The position numbers and the translations under genes were made by a program. 64,000 bases of DNA from Paenibacillus sp. FSL R7-0345 (GTDB taxonomy: Bacteria > Bacillota > Bacilli > Paenibacillales > Paenibacillaceae). The notes below the pieces were generated by a model that did no database searches, was not told the DNA's origin, and saw nothing but the letters and a program-made list of their open reading frames with translations. Shown here one piece after another: positions 22,874 through 30,748 of the stretch (the first letter of the stretch is position 1; every line of letters begins with the position of its first letter). Where the stretch lies: the NCBI RefSeq assembly GCF_038595055.1, contig NZ_CP152002.1:2462501-2526500 (forward strand). The letters are read 5' to 3'.

Positions 22874-22908
22874 CCGCTTCCCGCGTATCGTGCGGGAGGC
22901 GGTTTTGT
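22874..22908 (+). terminator. Terminator downstream of the YtxH gene
   Basis: CCGCTTCCCGC and GCGGGAGGCGG pair around GTATCGT, followed by TTTTG. A weaker hairpin (AGCAGCCGGT/ACCGGTTGCT) lies closer to the gene, near 22770-22810. Confidence 0.7.
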
Positions 22909-23046
22909 ATGTTTCCGGGGGTTATTTTAAATCCATTCTTGAACTGGCGCCGCAAAAAGAGTATTATCTGCAATTGGGGCTCAAACTCAGGTACACTTGT
23001 GTCTGACCTTACATAAGCTACTCAAAACAAGTAAAAAGGAAGCGGT

Positions 23047-23859
23047 GTGTTCGTGCAGCAGGCTATAGCTATACTAGACTCAGGTGTGGGGGGGCTTACA
23101 GTTGTCAAAGAAGTCATGAGACAGCTTCCCAGGGAAAAGATCATTTATTTTGGTGATACTGCCCGCGCCCCTTACGGACCCCGTTCGACCGAAGAAGTGA
23201 AATTGTTCACTGAACAAATCGTTGACTATTTAATTCAATTTAATCCTAAAATGATAGTAATTGCTTGTAATACGGCAACAGCAGCAGCACTCGATTATAT
23301 TTCGGCCAAGGTGTCCATTCCCGTTATCGGTGTGATCCACCCCGGAGCCCGCGCGGCTATCAGCGCTACCAAAACCGGCCGGGTCGGTGTGATCGGAACG
23401 GTCGGAACCATAAAAAGCGGGGCGTATACCGCTGCGCTAAAGGAGCTGTCCCCGTTTGTAGAAGTGGTCAGCCAGGCTTGTCCGGCGCTGGTGCCCTTTG
23501 TGGAGCAGGGCATGTTCCGCTCGGAAGAGAGCCATATCGCAGTGGCTGAATCTCTTAACGGCATGAAATACGAGCCTATCGACACTATGATTCTCGGCTG
23601 CACTCATTATCCTTTTTTGGTAGAGCCGATCGGTAAAGTGATGGGGCCGGGAGTGAAGCTGATCAGCTCAGCGGATGAAACGGCGCGGGAGATTAGTACG
23701 ATTCTCTATGACAAAGGCCAGCTGGCCCGGGGGGATGAAACCCCGATTCACCAGTTTTTCTGCAGCGGAGATGCCGAAATGTTCCAACGGATCGCCCGCG
23801 ACTGGCTCGGCGAACAGCTCAAGCGGACCCCTGTGGTCTGGCAGGTATCCTCGCTGTAA
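23047..23859 (+). CDS. murI: Glutamate racemase
   Basis: 270 residues. Converts L-glutamate to D-glutamate for peptidoglycan, in the cytosol. Both catalytic cysteines are present: Cys74 in ACNTATA and Cys185 in GCTHYPF; AILDSGVGGLTV and YFGDTARAPYG form the substrate site. The GTG start at 23047 has AAGGA six bases upstream; a second GTG two codons on is possible. It stands alone behind a terminator. The D-glutamate it makes is part of the bond cut by the LysM peptidase family encoded at 25249. Confidence 0.95.
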   Translation: MFVQQAIAILDSGVGGLTVVKEVMRQLPREKIIYFGDTARAPYGPRSTEEVKLFTEQIVDYLIQFNPKMIVIACNTATAAALDYISAKVSIPVIGVIHPGARAAISATKTGRVGVIGTVGTIKSGAYTAALKELSPFVEVVSQACPALVPFVEQGMFRSEESHIAVAESLNGMKYEPIDTMILGCTHYPFLVEPIGKVMGPGVKLISSADETAREISTILYDKGQLARGDETPIHQFFCSGDAEMFQRIARDWLGEQLKRTPVVWQVSSL

Positions 23860-23929
23860 GCCTAAGAATGACATTCGCCAGCTAAGGCGCTTGGAATGGG
23901 GACAAACCCATGCCGTATGGATGCAAATG

Positions 23930-23957
23930 AACCGGGAGATATTCCCGGTTTTTTTGT
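23930..23957 (+). terminator. Terminator after murI
   Basis: AACCGGGA and TCCCGGTT form an 8-bp stem with loop GATAT, followed by seven T. Confidence 0.88.
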
Positions 23958-24018
23958 GTTTTTAGGGGCAAATGAAGAATAGTGTGGAGAGCGGCAAATG
24001 AGCGAAATGGACAAGTGC

Positions 24019-24253
24019 GCGGAATGAGAGGCAAAAATGTCTTTGATTTCGGGCAAAGTCGGCGAATGGGCGAAATGAGAGGCAAAAATGCCTTTGATTT
24101 CAGGCAAAGTCGGCGAAGGGGCGAAATGAGAGGCAGAAATGCCTTTGATTTCGGGCAAAGTCGGCGAATGGGCGAAATGAGAGGCAAAAATGCCTTTGAT
24201 TTTGAGCGAAGCGGGCAAATATGCGATATGAGAGGCAAAAATGCCTTTGATTT
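24019..24253. repeat. 51-bp tandem repeat array, about five units
   Basis: The anchor GAGGCAAAAATG recurs at exact 51-base steps (G of GCAAA at 24031, 24082, 24133, 24184, 24235). Each unit reads roughly GGCGAAATGAGAGGCAAAAA then TGCCTTTGATTTCGGGCAAAG and TCGGCGAATG. Units carry short inverted repeats (GGCA-AAAA-TGCC and CTTTG...CAAAG). Because 51 is a multiple of three, frames stay open on both strands (17-residue repeats), but no convincing ribosome binding site marks a gene. Early units are nearly identical; the last two diverge. Confidence 0.9.
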
Positions 24254-24296
24254 TGGAGCCGCCTTTCGCCAACGTCTCGACGCTAGGTCATTCGGC

Positions 24297-24860
24297 TCAA
24301 CCAGCGTTTTTGCCGCCAAACACATTTAAGTTAGTCAACTAACGTAAACAACCGGATACATTTGAGCTACTCAATCAACCTCTTCGTATCCAGACACATA
24401 CGAGCTACCCAATCAACCTCTTCATATCCAGACACATTTGAGCTACCCAATCAACTTCCTCGTCGCCAAACACATTTATGCTACTCAACTAACATCCTCA
24501 TATGCATACATATTTAAGTTATCCGAACCAACGCCCTGCCGCAGCCTTATTTAAGTTATTGAACCATCGCCAGTCGTATTGACAAGTTTAGCTACCCGAA
24601 CCAAGTCCCTCTGCCAGCCTCATACAAGTTGCCCAACTATGATAAGTTACCTAAACAAGTATGTGTTACCAACCAGTATCCCACCGCCAAACACTTGTTA
24701 AGCTACTCAACCAACGTCTTTGCACACAAGCGCATTTGATCTCTCCGGACTAACGTACTACCACACAACCCCTTTTGGGTTCCCGAATCAATGCCTTGCT
24801 AAACAGACATTCAAGCTAACCTCACTTAAATAAACTGCCCCTAACAAAACGAGCTATCTG
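24297..24860. repeat. Decayed 38-bp tandem repeat array, about fourteen units
   Basis: A degenerate unit approximated by GCTACTCAACCAACGTCTTC plus GTATCCAAACACATTTGA recurs head to tail. The aligned C or T of the GCTAC/GTTAT core falls at 24331, 24367, 24405, 24443, 24481, 24519, 24556, 24592, 24629, 24647, 24666, 24703, 24741, 24780, 24816 and 24854; most steps are 36-39 bases, with one unit split into 18 and 19. There is no unique spacer between units, so this is not a CRISPR array. No reading frame spans it. Confidence 0.75.
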
Positions 24861-25190
24861 CTGTGACTGCCATTTTAACAATCCTTCATCTTTCACCAGG
24901 CCCTGCTGTTCACAAAACATCATGCCGATCTATCACAGTCATTTACCACATCCATTTGCAAAACCCCACTACCGTCCATTGCATGTCCTGCTCACTCACC
25001 TGTCACATACTCTGCGCTCCCACCTGTCACTTACGACACATCCACTTACAAGTATTCCTGTTTACCCGCTCCCATCCGTTATTACCATCCAATCATTTGT
25101 ATGCGGTTACATTATTTATCGCTGACAGGCTATTCAGGGAGCTTTTCGTTCATGCCGGGTGCCGGGGGCTGCATACAATAAAAGGAGGCT
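24861..25190. other. Non-coding stretch, no gene recognised
   Basis: C- and T-rich sequence after the 38-bp array. The phrase CACCTGTCAC recurs at 24998 and 25022, the only regularity noticed. A 112-codon open frame on the plus strand has unusual composition and no ribosome binding site and is not accepted as a gene. AAAAGGAGG occurs near 25180-25188, but its position fits no gene start well. Confidence 0.5.
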
Positions 25191-25248
25191 GTGTCCCTTA
25201 GACTTGGCGGGGATGACGGCAACTAGAGAGTCTGAGAGGATGAGGCAT

Positions 25249-26463
25249 ATGCAGCAATATATTGCCCGCAAGGGAGATACAGTCGGCCGGATTGCCGCCA
25301 GGCATGGACTTACGCCGGAGCATGTCATTCAGGGAAACCCGTGGGCCGGGGGGCAGCCCTACCTGTACCCTGGGCAGGTTCTGTTCCTGCCTTCGGCCCC
25401 GCGAAAACGATACTCTGTCCAGGATGGGGACAATGCGGTGTCCATCGCTGCCCTGTTCGGCGTCGGTATAGCAGAGCTGGAGCTGCTGAATCCGGGCGTT
25501 ACTTCCGGCCGGTGCTGTGTTCCGGGCAAAGTGCTGGTCATCCCCCAGTCTGCACCGGACAGCATAGTTGCAGTTAACTGTGAGTATGGACCCGTTCAGG
25601 CCGAGGAGGATATCAGGCTGCTGACGCAAAAATATCCCTTTATCACCGCCAGTAACATTGGAACAAGTGTGTTAGGCAAACCGCTGCACCTCCTGCGGAT
25701 CGGCAGCGGCTCCCGCCATCTGCATGTGAATGCTGCGCTGCATGCCAATGAATGGCTGACCTCGCCTTGTCTGATGTCATTTATAGAACAATATGCAGAA
25801 GCTTATGCAACCGGCAGTGACTGGAACGGGCACGATCCGGCGCAGTGGTACGCAGACTGGACAATTTGGGCTGTACCGATGGCCAATCCTGATGGTGTAG
25901 AGCTGGTGCAGGAAGGGACGCTGCCGGGCCATCCCTATTACGCGGAGCTGATGAAATGGAACTGCGGCCGCCGCAGCTTCCGGCACTGGAAAGCCAATAT
26001 CCGCGGCGTGGATCTCGGCGACCAGTTCCCCGCCCACTGGGAGAAGGAACGCGAACGCCGGCAGATTCCCGGGCCTGCTCCGCGTGACTACAGCGGTCCG
26101 GCACCGCTCAGCGAGCCGGAAGCAGCGGCACTCGCCGCACTTGCCGAGCGTTATCCGGGGGAAGCTGCCGTTTCCCTCCACAGCCAGGGGGCTGAAATCT
26201 ACTGGAACTACCGGGGATATGAACCGCCGGGAAGCAGGGAGCTGGCGGCGCGGCTGGCGGCGGCAAGCGGCTACCGGGCGGTAGAGCTTACCGGAAGTGA
26301 TGCCGGTTATAAGGACTGGTTCATCCAGCAGTTCCGGAGGCCGGGCTTTACAGTTGAGCTGGGAACAGGCAAAAACCCGCTGCCGCTGGCGGATTACGAA
26401 GATGCTGCACTGGAAACCGGGCTTATTTTAGCGGAAATCCTCTCGAATTTGCATAAAAATTGA
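25249..26463 (+). CDS. M14 carboxypeptidase with two LysM domains (gamma-D-Glu-mDAP type)
   Basis: 404 residues. LysM domains at about 3-48 and 55-99 bind peptidoglycan. The zinc peptidase domain (about 115-400) has His165-x-x-Glu168 in ALHANEWL, His311 in SLHSQG and catalytic Glu370 in FTVELGTG. The arrangement matches endopeptidase I of Lysinibacillus sphaericus and B. subtilis YqgT, which cut gamma-D-glutamyl-diaminopimelate bonds of cell-wall peptides. GVDLGDQFPAHWE has Gly where I would expect Asn. No signal peptide is present, suggesting action on recycled peptides or in the spore. The start at 25249 has GAGAGGA eight bases upstream; ATG 25240 is an alternative. Confidence 0.9.
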   Translation: MQQYIARKGDTVGRIAARHGLTPEHVIQGNPWAGGQPYLYPGQVLFLPSAPRKRYSVQDGDNAVSIAALFGVGIAELELLNPGVTSGRCCVPGKVLVIPQSAPDSIVAVNCEYGPVQAEEDIRLLTQKYPFITASNIGTSVLGKPLHLLRIGSGSRHLHVNAALHANEWLTSPCLMSFIEQYAEAYATGSDWNGHDPAQWYADWTIWAVPMANPDGVELVQEGTLPGHPYYAELMKWNCGRRSFRHWKANIRGVDLGDQFPAHWEKERERRQIPGPAPRDYSGPAPLSEPEAAALAALAERYPGEAAVSLHSQGAEIYWNYRGYEPPGSRELAARLAAASGYRAVELTGSDAGYKDWFIQQFRRPGFTVELGTGKNPLPLADYEDAALETGLILAEILSNLHKN

Positions 26464-26497
26464 AACAATAGCTGCAAATTTGCGTAATATAACAGCA

Positions 26498-26549
26498 AAG
26501 GGTACGGCCGCAAATCTAATTTCAATTGCTTCGCGGCCGTGTCCTTTTC
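26498..26549 (+). terminator. Terminator after the LysM peptidase
   Basis: AAAGGGTACGGCCGC pairs with GCGGCCGTGTCCTTT (one wobble region) around a loop of about 20 bases, ending in TTTTCT. Confidence 0.7.
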
Positions 26550-26569
26550 TAAAGGGAGGAATGAAATCT

Positions 26570-26821
26570 ATGAAACTAAGAAAACTGCTGTCACTGAAAC
26601 AGTGGTCTCATATATTTGGAAATACCTGGAGGTACATCAGCTCGCCTGCAGTCACTATGGGGGACAAGCTGCTTTTTACTATTCCTGTGCTGCTGTACTG
26701 GGTTTTGCCTGACGTGATGCCTTTTATGCCGGTTGATGACATCGGGGTCACGATGCTGCTGATGGGCTGGTTTGTCTCACGTATGGACCGCAAATATCCT
26801 TCCTTAAGGGCCGGAAGATGA
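26570..26821 (+). CDS. Small membrane protein, DUF1232-like
   Basis: 83 residues. After a basic N terminus (MKLRKLLSLKQW) come two hydrophobic segments, about residues 30-48 and 55-70, linked by LPDVMPFMPVDDIGVTM. That P-D-x-x-P-x-x-P-x-DD pattern resembles the YkvA/DUF1232 family of small membrane proteins. Start 26570 is favoured because AAAGGGAGG lies ten bases upstream; ATG 26561 is too close to it. Function unknown. Confidence 0.7.
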   Translation: MKLRKLLSLKQWSHIFGNTWRYISSPAVTMGDKLLFTIPVLLYWVLPDVMPFMPVDDIGVTMLLMGWFVSRMDRKYPSLRAGR

Positions 26822-26955
26822 AAGTTTAAAGAATTTTGACGGTTTTTCATCCGTATAACCGCTCTCTTTTGTCCGGGAAGGTTGCTTTTACAGACGGCTT
26901 TCCTTAAAATGAATTATTGAGGTTTTAAAGTAGATGCAGAGGAGATGGATGAGAG

Positions 26956-27258
26956 ATGAACGTCAAAATTACCCGCAATGCGGCTAAAGTTATAAAAAAA
27001 ACCATGGAGCTTGAAGGCAACAGCGAGCTTAAGCTGCGCGTAGCGATTACGCATGCCCACGGCGACCACGCCCACTATGGTCTTGATTTGGACACGCCTA
27101 AAGAAAATGACATCGTGGTTTCCACCGACAAAGACATCGATGTTATTCTTGACCCGAACCAGCCGCTGCTGGACGGTGTGAAGATCGATTACTTGTATCT
27201 CCCGGAAGAAGGCTTTGTCATTACTAATCCGTCCAAAGGCAATCACGGCGACCACTAA
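26956..27258 (+). CDS. HesB/IscA-fold protein without cysteines
   Basis: 100 residues with the A-type carrier fold: ITRNAAKVIKK at the start, GLDLDTPKENDIVV and VILDPNQPLLDGVKIDY in the centre, FVITNPSKG at the end. True IscA/ErpA carriers hold iron or clusters with three conserved Cys; here there is no Cys at all. His-rich segments THAHGDHAHYG (residues 32-42) and NHGDH (last five residues) sit near where the Cys would be. It may bind a different metal or have lost cluster transfer. The DUF1450 gene follows after 39 bases and is probably cotranscribed. GGAGATGG lies upstream of the ATG. Confidence 0.82.
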   Translation: MNVKITRNAAKVIKKTMELEGNSELKLRVAITHAHGDHAHYGLDLDTPKENDIVVSTDKDIDVILDPNQPLLDGVKIDYLYLPEEGFVITNPSKGNHGDH

Positions 27259-27297
27259 ACCGCTGCTGTAAATAAGGACAAGAAGAAGGGTTGCTCC

Positions 27298-27540
27298 ATG
27301 GCTAACGAGATACAGATTTGTGATCAATGCAATCACACCAGAATGAAGACAATTATGCCCAAGCTGCGCAAGATGGCGCCCGATGCCGAGATCAAAGTCG
27401 GCTGCAAGTCCTATTGCGGACCTTGCGGCAAACGGGCCTTTATCTATATTAACGGACGTTATGTAAGTGCTCCTACTGAGGATGAGGTGCTGGCGAAGGC
27501 GGAAGCTTTTGTAAAGAAGCCGGCGGCAGTTAAGGAATAA
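27298..27540 (+). CDS. DUF1450 (YuzB-like) protein
   Basis: 80 residues. Cysteine motifs CDQCNH near the N terminus and GCKSYCGPCGKRAF in the centre, followed by YINGRYVSAPTEDEVL, match YuzB/DUF1450, whose fold is thioredoxin-like. Five Cys suggest metal or cluster binding or a redox role. It lies behind the cysteine-free HesB-like gene, so the two may work as a pair. Weak GAAGGG lies about ten bases upstream of the ATG. A terminator follows. Confidence 0.88.
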   Translation: MANEIQICDQCNHTRMKTIMPKLRKMAPDAEIKVGCKSYCGPCGKRAFIYINGRYVSAPTEDEVLAKAEAFVKKPAAVKE

Positions 27541-27583
27541 ATTCAGATATCGGGCTGCCGGTTGGACCGGCATACCTGAGCAG

Positions 27584-27614
27584 AAGTCTCCGCTTCCGGG
27601 CGGAGGCTTTTTTT
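27584..27614 (+). terminator. Terminator after the DUF1450 gene
   Basis: AAGTCTCCGC and GCGGAGGCTT (one G-T pair) around TTCCGG, followed by seven T. Confidence 0.88.
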
Positions 27615-27637
27615 GTGGCCTGCAAAATCTCCTGATT

Positions 27638-27666
27638 TTGGACCAGACTATGACACGTGTTATAAT
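27638..27666 (+). promoter_or_regulatory. SigA promoter of the aldo/keto reductase
   Basis: TTGGAC (27638-27643), exactly 17 bases, then a perfect TATAAT (27661-27666). The transcript would begin near 27673, giving a leader of about 160 bases. Confidence 0.8.
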
Positions 27667-27691
27667 AGACAGGTTGTTGAATGGATTTTTA

Positions 27692-27807
27692 AAATATAAG
27701 GATTTACAGGTTGCACCTCATAAATGATCCTTATATTTCTCGCAGAAACGGAAACCGTCCCTTAAAGGACGGCAAAGCCGTTTCTACTTGCATAGGCGGC
27801 AGCCGCC
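27692..27807 (+). promoter_or_regulatory. Structured mRNA leader, riboswitch candidate
   Basis: Three hairpins in series. I: AAATATAAGGA (27692-27702) with TCCTTATATTT (27728-27738), enclosing a small AGGT-TGC-ACCT stem. II: outer AGAAACGG (27744-27751) with CCGTTTCT (27778-27785) and inner CCGTCC with GGACGG, leaving unpaired AAA and CAAAG strands. III: GGCGGC-A-GCCGCC (27795-27807) just before the ribosome binding site. The segments GGAAACC and GGACGGCAAAGCC faintly recall the cyclic-di-GMP-I riboswitch, but its tetraloop and receptor are not evident. The class is unassigned. Confidence 0.5.
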
Positions 27808-27833
27808 AATAGTTGAGGAGGGAATGAAACGGT

Positions 27834-28658
27834 ATGAAGCATCTTAATGGCAGCACGGTTCTGAATAACGGGGTTCATATGCCCTGGTTTGGTCTGGGCA
27901 CGTTTAAAGCAGAGGGGGCCGAAGTGGCTAATGCGGTAACAACCGCACTTGAGCTGGGTTACCGGAGCATCGATACTGCGGCAGTATATGGCAATGAGGA
28001 AGAAGTCGGCCAGTCCATCGCAGCAAGCGGAGTGGCACGCGACAGCCTTTTCGTTACCACGAAAGTATGGAATTCGGATCAGGGCTATGACCGGACGCTA
28101 CAAGCTTTTGACACCAGCTGCAAGAAGCTTGGTCTTGATATGATTGACTTGTATCTGATTCATTGGCCGGGCAGGGATAAATATAAAGACACCTGGCGTG
28201 CACTGGAGCGCTTATATGAAGAAGGCCGTGTGCGGGCCATCGGCGTCAGCAATTTCCAGATTCATCATCTGGAGGAGCTGCGCAAAGACAGCGGGATCGT
28301 GCCTGCCGTTAATCAGGTGGAGCTGCATCCGCGGTTTATCCAGAAGGAGCTGCATGACTATTGTGTCCGGCACCAGATTCAGATTGAGGCCTGGGCGCCG
28401 CTGATGAAGGGCAGACTGCAGGATAACGAGCTGCTGCAGGGTATCGCCGGTAAGCACGGCAAGACCGTATCCCAGGTGATTTTGCGCTGGGGTCTGCAGA
28501 ACCGGATTGTTATTATTCCGAAATCGGTTACCCTGTCCCGGATCAAGGAGAACAGCGAAATCTTTGATTTCGAGCTGACAGCTGAAGAAGTAAGTGCTAT
28601 TAGCGGACTGGATGCCGGTGAACGGATCGGGACTGATCCCGACAAGCTGATGTTCTAG
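27834..28658 (+). CDS. Aldo/keto reductase
   Basis: 274 residues, a TIM-barrel NADPH-dependent reductase of the AKR5/YvgN type. The catalytic tetrad is Asp47 and Tyr52 (SIDTAAVYGNE), Lys77 (FVTTKVW) and His110 (LYLIHWPG). IIPKSVTLSRIKEN near the C terminus binds the NADPH phosphate. It probably reduces aldehydes such as methylglyoxal; the substrate is not defined. It is a single gene with its own promoter and a structured leader. GAGGAGGG lies about eleven bases upstream, and a seven-codon overlapping frame (27824) lies between that site and the start. Confidence 0.92.
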   Translation: MKHLNGSTVLNNGVHMPWFGLGTFKAEGAEVANAVTTALELGYRSIDTAAVYGNEEEVGQSIAASGVARDSLFVTTKVWNSDQGYDRTLQAFDTSCKKLGLDMIDLYLIHWPGRDKYKDTWRALERLYEEGRVRAIGVSNFQIHHLEELRKDSGIVPAVNQVELHPRFIQKELHDYCVRHQIQIEAWAPLMKGRLQDNELLQGIAGKHGKTVSQVILRWGLQNRIVIIPKSVTLSRIKENSEIFDFELTAEEVSAISGLDAGERIGTDPDKLMF

Positions 28659-28715
28659 GCTGGTTAAGCACAAGCACGGCTAAGCCATGAAATATAACGC
28701 ACATTAAGTAATAAA

Positions 28716-28762
28716 AAGAGCCTTAGACCCGAACAGCGAAGCTGCGGTGGTCTAAGGCTCTT
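28716..28762. terminator. Bidirectional terminator between convergent genes
   Basis: AAGAGCCTTAGACC (28716-28729) and GGTCTAAGGCTCTT (28749-28762) form a 14-bp stem around a 19-base loop. It separates the aldo/keto reductase from the RNA methyltransferase gene. Confidence 0.88.
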
Positions 28763-28772
28763 GAGCGGTCCC

Positions 28773-29912
28773 TTATTGCTGATTACGCGGCGGGAGCGGG
28801 CCCAGGTACTGATAGTACTGGCACTCGATCCGGCCGTTGTAGAGCTTGCGGCGTTTGTCGGCTTTGCGGCCGTAGTACTGCTCGAATTCCTTGTAGGGAC
28901 TGATCGCGAAGAAGGACCAGGTCGGCAGGTACAGCATCATCTCGCCGAACTGGCGGGTCAGCTTCTCCACTTCCTTGTCATTGCTGATCCGCTCGCCGTA
29001 AGGCGGGTTCGTGATGATACAGCCGTATTCGCCTTCAGGACGCGCCTTAGCGGCGGCCATATGCTTGAATGTGATCTCGCCGGCCAGGCCTGCGCTTTTG
29101 GCAGCAGCTTCGGCAATCTCGATTGCTGCCGGATCAATGTCGGTACCTGTCAGCTGCAGCGGGTAATCATCACGTACAGCATCAAATGCCTCGTCGCGGG
29201 CTTCTTCCCATAGACGCTTCGGAATCTCCGGCCAGTGCTCGGACGGAAACGAACGGCGCAGGCCCGGTGCAATATTCCAGGCGATCATCGCTGCCTCAAT
29301 CAGGAGCGTGCCGGAGCCGCAGCACGGATCATACAGCGGCCGGTGGCCGTTCCAGCGGCTGAGCTGGATGAGGGCGGCAGCCATTGTTTCCTTCAGCGGC
29401 GCTTCAGTTGCCTGGCGGCGGTAGCCGCGCTTATGCAGCGCAGGACCGGTGGTGTCCAGCGTAATCAGGGCGATGTCGTTCAGCAGAATGACTTCGACCA
29501 CATAACGCGGGCCATTTTCCGGGAACCATTCCGTCCGGTAGGACTGCTTCAGCTTCTCGACAATCGCCTTCTTGACAATCCCCTGGCAGGCGGGTACGCT
29601 GGTAAGCTGGGATTTGTGGGACCGTCCTTCCACCGGAAACTCGCCGTTCTCGGGAATCCAGTCTTCCCAGTTAATAGCCTTGACGCCTTCAAACAGTTCG
29701 TCGAAGGTCCGGGCGGGGAATTGGCCCATTTTGATTAAGACCCGGTCAGAGGTACGCAGCCATAAATTACAGCGGCAGATATCAATAAGATCTCCGCTGA
29801 ACAAGACCCGGCCGTTCTCGGTTGTGGTCTCATAACCCAATTCGTTTAATTCGCGTGCTACTACAGCCTCCAGCCCCATTGGGGCTGTGGCGATTAGTTG
29901 TAATTTACCCAA
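28773..29912 (-). CDS. THUMP-domain RNA N2-guanine methyltransferase (YpsC/RlmL-like)
   Basis: About 379 residues. LIATAPMGLEAVVARELNELGY is the ferredoxin-like start, then a THUMP domain, then a Rossmann methyltransferase with DPCCGSGTLLIEAAM (SAM site), GTDIDPAAIEIA and the catalytic NPPYGER. This is the family of E. coli RlmL and B. subtilis YpsC, which methylate guanine in 23S rRNA. TTG 29912 is chosen because GGAG lies eleven bases upstream and the protein start then matches YpsC; a longer frame to 29963 has no site. It is divergent from the O-methyltransferase. Confidence 0.9.
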   Translation of the reverse strand: MGKLQLIATAPMGLEAVVARELNELGYETTTENGRVLFSGDLIDICRCNLWLRTSDRVLIKMGQFPARTFDELFEGVKAINWEDWIPENGEFPVEGRSHKSQLTSVPACQGIVKKAIVEKLKQSYRTEWFPENGPRYVVEVILLNDIALITLDTTGPALHKRGYRRQATEAPLKETMAAALIQLSRWNGHRPLYDPCCGSGTLLIEAAMIAWNIAPGLRRSFPSEHWPEIPKRLWEEARDEAFDAVRDDYPLQLTGTDIDPAAIEIAEAAAKSAGLAGEITFKHMAAAKARPEGEYGCIITNPPYGERISNDKEVEKLTRQFGEMMLYLPTWSFFAISPYKEFEQYYGRKADKRRKLYNGRIECQYYQYLGPLPPRNQQ

Positions 29913-30102
29913 TTTGTGTTCAACTCCGTTTAGCTTGTAGATGGTTGCTCCCAGCCAGTACAATAAGAAAAGCAGACAGTTAAAGAGGTACCCTGTGCCC
30001 TCTTCATCCTATACATGCATACGCTTAGTAAAGCTTGGCCTGTCCAATCCTTATAAGTATAGGGGAATGCGCGGGACTTCACAATATCAAAGGAGAATAC
30101 AT

Positions 30103-30732
30103 ATGCTCAATCAGGAAGAATACAGTGAAATGTTGTACCAGGAAGACGAATTATTGCTTGAGGTAAAAAAAGCGATTGTGTCTAGCGGCATGCCTGAGGT
30201 CTCCGTTGCCCCGGGTTACGGACGGCTGCTGGCCATGCTCGTCCGCCTCTCGCGCTCCACGCGCATTCTGGAAATAGGCGCGCTGGGCGGATACAGCGGC
30301 ATCTGCCTGTGCCGCGGCTTCGCCGGCGGAGGGCAGCTGACTTCACTTGAACTGAAGGCAGAATATGCGAAGCTGGCGCAGAGCCATCTAACCAAAGCCG
30401 GCTTCGGTGAAGCAGTAGAATACAGGATCGGCCCTGCACTGGACAGCATGAAGCAGCTGGAAGCGGAGGGCCGGACCTTTGATTTCTTTTTTATCGATGC
30501 GGATAAGCTGAACTATGCGGACTATCTGGAGTATGCAATCCGGCTGGCATCGCCGGGGGCAATTATTGCCGGAGATAATATTTTCCTGCGCGGCCGTACG
30601 CTGAATCCGGAACGTAATGGACCTGCGATCCAGGCGGTGCGGAGCTTCAATGAACGGATCGCCAGTGATGAACGGCTGATCAGCACCCTGCTGCCGGCTT
30701 ACGACGGACTGGCCCTGGCGATAGTGAAGTAG
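30103..30732 (+). CDS. O-methyltransferase (YrrM/CCoAOMT family)
   Basis: 209 residues. RILEIGALGGYSGICLCRGF binds SAM; FFIDADKLNYADYLEYA and IIAGDNIFLRGR hold the metal and substrate, as in cation-dependent family 3 O-methyltransferases. The start at 30103 has AAAGGAG eight bases upstream. A possible promoter (TTGGCC, 17 bases, TATAGG, about 30036-30064) lies ahead. The natural substrate is unknown. It ends 16 bases from a convergent MFS gene with no clear terminator between them. Confidence 0.9.
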   Translation: MLNQEEYSEMLYQEDELLLEVKKAIVSSGMPEVSVAPGYGRLLAMLVRLSRSTRILEIGALGGYSGICLCRGFAGGGQLTSLELKAEYAKLAQSHLTKAGFGEAVEYRIGPALDSMKQLEAEGRTFDFFFIDADKLNYADYLEYAIRLASPGAIIAGDNIFLRGRTLNPERNGPAIQAVRSFNERIASDERLISTLLPAYDGLALAIVK

Positions 30733-30748
30733 GCACAGAGCCACAGCC

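Noticed and set aside
23862..24329. Repeat-protein genes on either strand over the 51-bp array
   Set aside because: Frames are open only because 51 is a multiple of three; no ribosome binding site or promoter fits, and both strands are open equally.
24297..24860. CRISPR array
   Set aside because: Repeats are diverged, the whole 38-base unit repeats without unique spacers, and no cas gene is in the window.
24863..25201. 112-codon open frame on the plus strand
   Set aside because: His/Leu/Ser/Cys-rich composition, no ribosome binding site, and located in degenerate non-coding sequence.
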